A stretch of 5,461 bases of DNA from positions 1 to 5,461 of the forward strand of contig USNH01000080.1 in NCBI GenBank assembly GCA_900556015.1, written 5' to 3'. Position numbers and translations under genes: made by a program. Positions 1 to 4,213 of this stretch are shown here, in pieces. Under the pieces are notes generated by a model that saw nothing but the letters and a program-made list of their open reading frames with translations, was not told the origin of the DNA and did no database searches. The first letter of the stretch is position 1, and each line of letters opens with the position of its first letter. Source of the DNA: an uncultured Eubacteriales bacterium (GTDB lineage: Bacteria; Bacillota_A; Clostridia; Oscillospirales; Oscillospiraceae).

Positions 1-660
1 GTCATGAGCCAAACGGACATGGATGCCATGATGTATAAGATCGAGGGCGAGGATCTGTACCTCATCGGTACGTCCGAGCACTCCATGATCGGCAAGTTCA
101 TCGATCAGATCATCCCGGAGAGCAAGCTGCCTCAGACTCTGACCTCCTACTCCCCCTGCTTCCGCAAGGAGAAGGGCGCTCACGGCATCGAGGAGCGGGG
201 CGTGTACCGCATCCACCAGTTCGAGAAGCAGGAGATGATCGTGGTCTGCAAGCCGGAGGAGTCCAAGGACTGGTATGAGAAGATGTGGCGCTACTCCGTG
301 GAGCTGTTCCGCTCCCTGGACATCCCCGTGCGGCAGTTGGAGTGCTGCTCCGGCGACCTGGCGGATCTGAAGTGCAAGTCCTGCGACATCGAGGCCTGGT
401 CTCCCCGCCAGCAGAAGTATTTCGAGGTCTGCTCCTGCTCCAACCTGGGCGATGCCCAGGCCCGCCGCCTGAAGATCCGCGTCAAGGGCGAGGACGGCAA
501 GATGTACCTGCCCCACACCCTGAACAACACCGTGGTCGCGCCGCCCCGTATGCTCATCGCCCTGCTGGAGAACAACCTGCAGGCCGACGGCTCGGTGCTC
601 GTGCCCAAGGCGCTCCAGCCCTACATGGGCGGCAAGGAGCGGCTCGTCCCCCTGCGCTGA
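1..660 (+). CDS. serS: Seryl-tRNA synthetase, C-terminal half (5' end cut by window)
   Basis: Charges tRNA-Ser with serine in the cytoplasm (class II aminoacyl-tRNA synthetase). The frame is open from the window edge; the first visible ATG (position 4) is internal, since a full SerRS is about 420-430 residues and only about 219 are here. The N-terminal coiled-coil tRNA-binding arm and the start of the catalytic domain are therefore missing. Counting from that Met, the TxE serine-recognition loop is TSE at 23-25, class II motif 2 starts at FRKEKG (53-58) and runs through YRIHQFEKQE, the CSCSN segment is at 143-147, and motif 3 is LNNTVVAPPR...LLENN (173-191) with its conserved Arg. The protein ends with the usual PYMGG tail. 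The motif 3 opening LNN differs from the common LNG. A 55-base AT-rich gap follows before mscL. Identification is by family motifs and is secure. Confidence 0.95.
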   Translation, partial: VMSQTDMDAMMYKIEGEDLYLIGTSEHSMIGKFIDQIIPESKLPQTLTSYSPCFRKEKGAHGIEERGVYRIHQFEKQEMIVVCKPEESKDWYEKMWRYSVELFRSLDIPVRQLECCSGDLADLKCKSCDIEAWSPRQQKYFEVCSCSNLGDAQARRLKIRVKGEDGKMYLPHTLNNTVVAPPRMLIALLENNLQADGSVLVPKALQPYMGGKERLVPLR

Positions 661-715
661 TAGCGTATCGTAATATTTACTAGATAATATACTCTTTGTA
701 TAGGAGTTTTCGCCC

Positions 716-1156
716 ATGAAAAAGTTTCTGAATGAGTTCAGGGAATTTGCCATGCGGGGCAACGTGCTGGACATGGCCATCGGTGTCATCATCGGCTCTG
801 CCTTCGGCAAGATCACCACGTCCCTGGTGAACGACGTGTTCATGCCCCTCGTCGGCCTGCTCATCGGCGGCGTGGACCTGGGCCAGCTGAACCTGACGCT
901 GAAGGCCGCCGTCATGGACGGCGACACCGTGGTAAAGGAGCCGGTGACGCTGGGCCTGGGCACGTTCCTCAGCACCGTCATCGACTTCATCCTGGTGGCC
1001 TTCGTCATCTTCCTCATGGTCAAGGCCATCAACCAGTTCCATAAGCTGGCGAAGAAGAAAGAGGAGGAAGCTCCCGCGCCGGAAGAGCCGGAAGCCCCCA
1101 CCTCCGAGGAGCTGCTCACCGAGATCCGCGACCTGCTGAAGGAACAGCAGAAATGA
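716..1156 (+). CDS. mscL: Large-conductance mechanosensitive channel MscL
   Basis: Homopentameric inner-membrane channel that opens under membrane tension and releases solutes during hypo-osmotic shock. The 146-residue product is near the usual size (about 130-150). An N-terminal amphipathic helix ([16 protein letters not shown]) leads into TM1 (about 17-47, with the family-typical [13 protein letters not shown] pore-lining stretch), an extracellular loop (about 52-80), TM2 (about 82-105) and a charged linker rich in K, E and P. A C-terminal helix ([14 protein letters not shown], 131-144) forms the cytoplasmic bundle. The start is fixed by TAGGAG at 701-706, nine bases upstream of the ATG. 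The AT-rich leader (661-715) contains a -10-like TATACT at 688-693 but no convincing -35, so a promoter there is possible but weak. The stop overlaps the rsmG start as ATGA, which suggests translational coupling. Confidence 0.96.
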   Translation: MKKFLNEFREFAMRGNVLDMAIGVIIGSAFGKITTSLVNDVFMPLVGLLIGGVDLGQLNLTLKAAVMDGDTVVKEPVTLGLGTFLSTVIDFILVAFVIFLMVKAINQFHKLAKKKEEEAPAPEEPEAPTSEELLTEIRDLLKEQQK

Positions 1157-1851
1157 CCGACATCCTCACCGCCGGCCTGACCGAACTGAGGCTGGACACC
1201 GCCGCTGCGGCGGCGCTGGAGCGCTACGCTGACGCGCTGCTGGAAAAGAACAAGGTCATGAACCTGACGGCCATCACCCAGCCCGACCAGGTGGCCACGC
1301 TGCACCTGCTGGACTGCGCCGCCCTGCTGCCCCTCTCCCCTCTCGCGGGCAAGACCGTCATCGACGTGGGCACAGGCGCGGGATTGCCGGGCATGGTGCT
1401 GGCACTGCTGACGCCGGATGCCCGGTTCACTCTGCTGGACAGCCTGGGCAAGCGCATCGACTTTTTGCAAGAGGTCTGCAATGACATGGGCCTGCCCCAC
1501 GTCACCTGCGTCCACGCCCGGGCGGAGGACTTCGCCGCGCAGCACCGGGAGCGGTACGATGTGGCCGTGTCCCGTGCCGTGGCCCAGCTGAACGTGCTGT
1601 GTGAGCTGACGCTGCCGCTGGTCAAGGTGGGCGGGCGGTTCATCGCCATGAAGTCCACCTCCTCCGACCAGGAGATCGCGGAGGCCCGCAGCGCTGTGGC
1701 CCAGCTGGGCGGCGAGATCGCCGCCGTGCGGGACTACACCGTGCCGCAGACCGATGTGCGCCACCGCGCCGTCATCATCGAAAAGGTGCGGGCCACGCCC
1801 CGCCAGTTCCCCCGCAGCTTCGCCCGCATCAAGAAAGCGCCGCTGCGCTGA
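1153..1851 (+). CDS. rsmG: 16S rRNA (guanine(527)-N7)-methyltransferase RsmG (GidB)
   Basis: SAM-dependent enzyme that methylates N7 of G527 in the 530 loop of 16S rRNA; loss of this modification gives low-level streptomycin resistance in many bacteria (family knowledge). The 232 residues match the family (about 205-240). The NLT segment (37-39) and HLLD (51-54) are present. SAM-binding motif I is [10 protein letters not shown] (71-80), followed by the acidic Asp96 in [12 protein letters not shown], the RAVA block (141-144), and the basic C-terminal tail starting ATPRQFPR (214-221). The start is the ATG inside the ATGA overlap with mscL, with AAGGA at 1139-1143 nine bases upstream. In many bacteria rsmG sits beside mnmG near the origin; here it is between mscL and a MinD-family ATPase, so the classic mnmG-rsmG pair is not visible in this window. 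Confidence 0.96.
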   Translation: MTDILTAGLTELRLDTAAAAALERYADALLEKNKVMNLTAITQPDQVATLHLLDCAALLPLSPLAGKTVIDVGTGAGLPGMVLALLTPDARFTLLDSLGKRIDFLQEVCNDMGLPHVTCVHARAEDFAAQHRERYDVAVSRAVAQLNVLCELTLPLVKVGGRFIAMKSTSSDQEIAEARSAVAQLGGEIAAVRDYTVPQTDVRHRAVIIEKVRATPRQFPRSFARIKKAPLR

Positions 1852-1862
1852 AAGGAGTGCCC

Positions 1863-2600
1863 ATGGGCAAGATCATTGCCGTGGTGTCCGGCAAGGGAGG
1901 CACCGGAAAAACCACCTTCACCGCCAACACCGCCTTGGCGCTGGCCGCCATGGGCCAGCGTGTGCTGTGCATGGACTGTGACGTGACGCTTCGCAACCTG
2001 GACCTGGCGCTGGGCCTCAGCGACCGTGCGCTGATGGACTTCTCCGACGTGCTGGCGGGCCGCTGCACCCTGTCCCAGGCCGCCGTGGCCCACGAAAAAT
2101 ACCCCACCCTCTCCCTGCTCACCGCGCCGGTGGCCGACCGCCCGCTGGAGCTGTCCGTCTCCGCCGTGAAGCAGCTGGCCGCCGACATCCGCGCCGGTTA
2201 CGACTGGTGTCTCATCGACGCCCCTGCGGGGCTGGGTCAGGGCTTCCAGATGGCGGCCTGCATGGCCGATCAGGTGGTGGTCATCACCACCACGGACGTG
2301 TCCGCCATGCGGGATGCCCAACGCACCGCCATGGAGCTGTCCGCCTTCCCCGGCGGCACGGTACACCTGGTGGTGGGCCGCGTGTCCAAAAAGGTGCTGC
2401 GCCAGCTCCACACCACCATCGACGACGCCATCGATGCCGCCGGCCTGCCGCTTCTGGGCGTCGTGCCGGAGGACGAGGACGTCCCCTACTGCCTGAACCG
2501 CGGGCTGGTGCTCCGGGAGCACAACTACTACGCCGCCCGCGCCTACGAAAACATCGCCAAGCGCATCATGGGCCAAAAAGCGCCCCTGATGAAGATATAA
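1863..2600 (+). CDS. minD: MinD-family (deviant Walker A) septum-site ATPase
   Basis: P-loop ATPase of the MinD/ParA family. MinD dimerises with ATP on the membrane and positions the division septum together with MinC and MinE or DivIVA/MinJ. Using the ATG at 1863 (245 residues), the deviant Walker A KGGTGKTT is at 11-18 with both signature lysines. The MinD-type segment CDVTLRNLDLALGL (39-52) is present, with the conserved Asp at 40. The Walker B/switch region LIDAPAGLGQGF is at 118-129, and TTTDVSAMRDAQR is at 142-154. The RNLDL and PAG-QGF blocks favour MinD over ParA/Soj. The C-terminal tail is short, and its amphipathic membrane-targeting helix is not obvious. The ATG is chosen over the in-frame GTG at 1857 because that GTG lies inside the AAAGGAG ribosome site (1851-1857). 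No minC or minE is nearby, so a true Min role is not proven. Confidence 0.85.
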   Translation: MGKIIAVVSGKGGTGKTTFTANTALALAAMGQRVLCMDCDVTLRNLDLALGLSDRALMDFSDVLAGRCTLSQAAVAHEKYPTLSLLTAPVADRPLELSVSAVKQLAADIRAGYDWCLIDAPAGLGQGFQMAACMADQVVVITTTDVSAMRDAQRTAMELSAFPGGTVHLVVGRVSKKVLRQLHTTIDDAIDAAGLPLLGVVPEDEDVPYCLNRGLVLREHNYYAARAYENIAKRIMGQKAPLMKI

Positions 2601-2644
2601 ACTCTCCGCGCAAACCACTCTTACAAAGAGAAAGGAGCAATTCT

Positions 2645-3061
2645 ATGAATATTGCATTGATGGCACACGACAACCGCAAGGAGCTGATGGTACAGTTCTG
2701 CACCGCCTACTGCGGCATTTTGGCCAAGCACACCCTATGCGCCACCGCCCGCACCGGCCAGCAGATCGCCGATGCCACCGGCCTGACCATCCACCGCTTT
2801 TTGTCCTTCGACCACGGCGGCGGCCAGCAGATCGCGGCCCGCATCGCCTATAACGAGATCGATATGGTGCTGTGCTTCGGCGACCCCAGTCAGAAACACC
2901 CCGATGTGGATATAACCTACATCTCCCGCCTGTGCGACCAGAACAACGTCCCCTTTGCCAGCAATTTGGCCACCGCCGAGATGCTGGTGCTGGGCCTGGA
3001 CCGGGGCGACCTGGACTGGCGCGACATCGTCAACCCCAAGAGCAAGCCCTTCACCGCGTAA
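2645..3061 (+). CDS. mgsA: Methylglyoxal synthase homologue with altered active site
   Basis: Homologue of methylglyoxal synthase, which converts dihydroxyacetone phosphate to methylglyoxal and phosphate and acts as a bypass of lower glycolysis. The 138-residue product aligns end to end with the family. HD...K (8, 9, 12) equals E. coli His19, Asp20 and Lys23; Thr34 and Thr37 equal Thr45 and Thr48; Ser54 equals Ser65; Asp80 equals Asp91; NLATAEML and LDRGDLDWR are typical. However, the usual SGPxGGDQQ is SFDHGGGQQ here, so the position of the catalytic Asp71 is Gly60. TGTTG reads TARTG (phosphate loop), and the stretch around His98/Asp101 is one residue short. Function as a normal synthase is therefore doubtful. 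The start has AAAGGAG at 2631-2637, seven bases upstream. It follows minD by 44 nt, an arrangement that recalls the minD-minE-rodA-mgsA order known in some clostridia. Confidence 0.88.
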   Translation: MNIALMAHDNRKELMVQFCTAYCGILAKHTLCATARTGQQIADATGLTIHRFLSFDHGGGQQIAARIAYNEIDMVLCFGDPSQKHPDVDITYISRLCDQNNVPFASNLATAEMLVLGLDRGDLDWRDIVNPKSKPFTA

Positions 3062-3080
3062 GAGCACAAAAAATACACCC

Positions 3081-3192
3081 GGCGGCTTGACAAATGCAAA
3101 CCATCAGGGCGTGACTTTGCAGCGCGGAGGGCTTTGAGAAAACGGGCGAGGAATGGTACACATACCGGCTGACGCCGGAAACGGAAGAATAA
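3081..3192 (+). pseudogene. Probable decayed C-terminal end of a GNAT acetyltransferase
   Basis: Between mgsA and the terminator a frame ending in TAA (3190-3192) reads GFEKTGEEWYTYRL plus six residues, very like the last strand of GNAT N-acetyltransferases (usual pattern N-x-x-S-x-x-L-x-x-x-x-G-F). That frame opens only at 3115. The expected upstream helix, ANHQGVTLQR, is found just before it in another frame (3096-3125). Adding two bases near 3124-3127, in a CGCG-like run, would restore the exact family spacing of the Asn, the Leu and GF. No start codon or acetyl-CoA-binding loop remains, so this looks like a 3' relic of a deleted gene. The strong hairpin immediately after the stop would have been its terminator. 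The call rests on about 35 residues of pattern, so it is tentative. Confidence 0.42.
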
Positions 3193-3195
3193 CAG

Positions 3196-3228
3196 CAGGC
3201 GGTACGCTTGAAGCGTACCGCCTGTTTT
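3196..3228 (+). terminator. Intrinsic terminator between convergent genes
   Basis: A perfect 12-bp stem (3196-3207 with 3213-3224) with a 5-base loop TTGAA is followed by TTTT (3225-3228). It lies after the acetyltransferase-like relic and two bases beyond the stop codon of the minus-strand repressor. It should end rightward transcription of the mscL-mgsA group. On the minus strand only a short mixed T run (CTGTTATT) follows, so leftward termination is weaker. Confidence 0.85.
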
Positions 3229-3229
3229 G

Positions 3230-3985
3230 CTATATATGGCCCTCCGGGAGGGGTTGACTGTGGACCATGACGCGGCCAAAGCAGGTGAGGCTGCGTCCGC
3301 TGCCGCGGTGGAACACCACGTCCATGTCGGCACGGCGGCGGTTCAGGGAAAAAAGGTAGACCATGCCGAAGGGGTCGCGGCAATACTGCTTGCACAGCAT
3401 ATCGCCGTCTACGCAGAAGATGCCCACATCGCCGTTTTGCAGCGGGTCGTGGTTGACGTAGACCACCGAACCATCGGCGATGAGGGGCGACATGGAGTCG
3501 CCCTGGATGCGGACGGCCAGCTCCGCGCCGGGGGGAACGTCGCCGGTGACGGTGAGCAGCTCGTAGTCCTCGCCGAACACCGGGGCGGCGAAGCCCGCGG
3601 CGGCGGGGGAGGTGTAGAGGGGGATGGTGCGGGGCTCGGCGGCAGGGGCGGTCTGACGCACCTGGTCTGTCATGACGGTGAGGGCGTCTAACAGGGTGTG
3701 GACCGTTTGGCGGCCCGCCAGGGGCAGGGCGCGGTACTTGGCCAGCAGGCGGCGCTCCTCATCGCTGCCGGAGTCGGGGCGGTGGAGGTAGCTGCCCCGG
3801 TAGAGGTAATTGGGGTCTACCTCCAGGGCGTTGAACAGGCGGAGAAGCACCTCCTCCTTGGGGGCGCTGACGCCGGTTTCGTAGTTGCCCACGGCGGACA
3901 CCGACACGCCCAGCCGCTGGGCCAGCTCGCTCCGGCTCAGGCCCAGCTCCTCGCGCCGGCGGCGCATCTGCTCACCAAAGGACAT
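3230..3985 (-). CDS. XRE-family repressor with LexA-like S24 self-cleavage domain
   Basis: DNA-binding repressor of the CI/LexA-like type. The 251 residues begin with an HTH_XRE domain (about 3-60; recognition region LSRSELAQRLGVSVSAVGNY at 16-35). A linker (about 70-118) leads to a C-terminal peptidase S24 domain. The autocleavage machinery is complete by eye: Ala130-Gly131 in SPAAAGF as cleavage site, Ser164 in GDSMSP as nucleophile, and Lys199 in MLCKQY as general base. Family knowledge predicts RecA-stimulated self-cleavage under DNA damage, which would derepress its targets. An upstream in-frame start at 4021 would add 12 residues, but AGGAGG at 3998-3993 sits seven bases before the ATG at 3985, which fixes the start. 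Three identical-core operators lie upstream at 4070-4144 and are its likely binding sites (inference). It resembles prophage or integrative-element regulators, but no integrase or phage genes are in the window. Confidence 0.9.
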   Translation of the reverse strand: MSFGEQMRRRREELGLSRSELAQRLGVSVSAVGNYETGVSAPKEEVLLRLFNALEVDPNYLYRGSYLHRPDSGSDEERRLLAKYRALPLAGRQTVHTLLDALTVMTDQVRQTAPAAEPRTIPLYTSPAAAGFAAPVFGEDYELLTVTGDVPPGAELAVRIQGDSMSPLIADGSVVYVNHDPLQNGDVGIFCVDGDMLCKQYCRDPFGMVYLFSLNRRRADMDVVFHRGSGRSLTCFGRVMVHSQPLPEGHI

Positions 3986-3992
3986 AAGCACA

Positions 3993-3998
3993 CCTCCT
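3993..3998 (-). promoter_or_regulatory. Ribosome binding site that fixes the repressor start
   Basis: AGGAGG on the minus strand, seven bases before the ATG at 3985. It rules out the upstream in-frame start at 4021, which lies close to or upstream of the predicted transcription start. Confidence 0.85.
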
Positions 3999-4000
3999 AC

Positions 4001-4020
4001 GTTTGCGACAGGTTTCGACA
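4001..4020. repeat. Two tandem imperfect 10-bp repeats in the repressor leader
   Basis: GTTTGCGACA (4001-4010) is followed directly by GGTTTCGACA (4011-4020), matching at 8 of 10 positions and sharing CGACA exactly. They lie between the predicted leftward transcription start and the repressor ribosome site, one helical turn apart. They could be a binding site or chance. Confidence 0.35.
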
Positions 4021-4031
4021 CGTTTTTCTAT

Positions 4032-4060
4032 ATAGTAACCCGAAGGGTTGGCTTTGTCAA
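4032..4060 (-). promoter_or_regulatory. Leftward promoter for the repressor gene
   Basis: On the minus strand, TTGACA (4060-4055), a 17-base spacer and TACTAT (4037-4032), a good sigma-A fit (6/6 and 4/6). The predicted transcription start is near 4025, about 40 bases before the repressor ATG. The spacer contains a perfect 5-3-5 inverted repeat AACCC-GAA-GGGTT (4037-4049). Operator 1 is centred about 51 bases upstream of the start, so the repressor would not block this promoter by overlap and could leave it active or help it. Confidence 0.72.
4037..4049. repeat. 13-bp inverted repeat inside the repressor promoter spacer
   Basis: AACCC-GAA-GGGTT is a perfect 5-bp inverted repeat around GAA, between the -35 and -10 of the leftward promoter. 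It has the same 5-3-5 design as the operators at 4070-4144 but a different half-site, so if it is an operator it probably serves another protein or a low-affinity contact. It could also be a fortuitous palindrome. Confidence 0.4.
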
Positions 4061-4069
4061 TGTAGTTTA

Positions 4070-4082
4070 ACAAGAAACTTGT
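4070..4082 (+). promoter_or_regulatory. Operator 1 (upstream of rightward -35)
   Basis: ACAAGAAACTTGT, a perfect 5-bp inverted repeat (ACAAG/CTTGT) around AAA. Its centre at 4076 is about 52 bases before the predicted rightward start and ten bases upstream of the -35 at 4093. It shares the 11-bp core CAAGAAACTTG with operators 2 and 3. Assignment to the adjacent HTH-S24 repressor is inference from position. Confidence 0.8.
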
Positions 4083-4092
4083 GATTTTAGTC

Positions 4093-4121
4093 TTGACATC
4101 TCAAGTTTCTTGTGATATATT
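4093..4121 (+). promoter_or_regulatory. Strong rightward promoter under three operators
   Basis: TTGACA (4093-4098), a spacer of exactly 17 bases and TATATT (4116-4121), a near-consensus sigma-A promoter in an AT-rich stretch. The predicted transcription start is near 4128. Operator 2 fills the spacer, operator 1 is just upstream and operator 3 covers the start, so a bound repressor should shut it off. No credible plus-strand gene follows: the transcript would run through a hairpin and then antisense to the lipoprotein gene. Confidence 0.8.
4101..4113 (-). promoter_or_regulatory. Operator 2 (between rightward -35 and -10)
   Basis: TCAAGTTTCTTGT on the plus strand, i.e. ACAAGAAACTTGA on the minus strand. 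The core is the same as operators 1 and 3 but inverted. Its centre at 4107 is 31 bases from each neighbour, and it lies wholly within the 17-base promoter spacer. Confidence 0.8.
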
Positions 4122-4131
4122 GAGGTCGTTC

Positions 4132-4144
4132 ACAAGAAACTTGG
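4132..4144 (+). promoter_or_regulatory. Operator 3 (just past the rightward start)
   Basis: ACAAGAAACTTGG, with the same 11-bp core as operators 1 and 2. The centre at 4138 is about +10 relative to the predicted rightward start and 31 bases from operator 2, again close to three turns of B-DNA. It shares the TC flank before ACAAG with operator 2 read on its own strand. Confidence 0.8.
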
Positions 4145-4157
4145 TATTCAAGGTGAG

Positions 4158-4184
4158 AAAAAGCCGCGCCCCTTTGGGCGCGGC
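4158..4184 (-). terminator. Intrinsic terminator of the lipoprotein gene
   Basis: On the minus strand a 9-bp GC-only stem (4184-4176 with 4171-4163) with loop AAAG is followed by TTTTT (4162-4158). It starts 30 bases after the lipoprotein stop codon and should keep leftward transcription from entering the operator region. On the plus strand the hairpin is followed by GGGAAGG, so it would not terminate the rightward transcript. Confidence 0.87.
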
Positions 4185-4213
4185 GGGAAGGACAGGAGGT
4201 GCGGAGAATGCGG

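Noticed and set aside
1734..2618. 294-codon minus-strand open frame across minD
   Set aside because: Antisense shadow of minD, which has all MinD motifs; the mirrored protein is H-, G- and V-rich without a recognisable domain.
2207..2644. N-terminal extension of the mgsA frame back to 2207
   Set aside because: It overlaps minD in another frame and reads as R- and H-rich shadow sequence; AAAGGAG seven bases before the ATG at 2645 fixes the start.
3087..3116. Isolated TTGACA at 3087-3092 as a promoter
   Set aside because: No -10-like hexamer at 15-19 bases downstream (CGTGAC region), and it lies within the acetyltransferase-like relic.
3227..3691. Plus-strand open frame overlapping the repressor
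   Set aside because: Antisense shadow of the HTH-S24 gene; no motif, and a start immediately after a terminator without a ribosome site.
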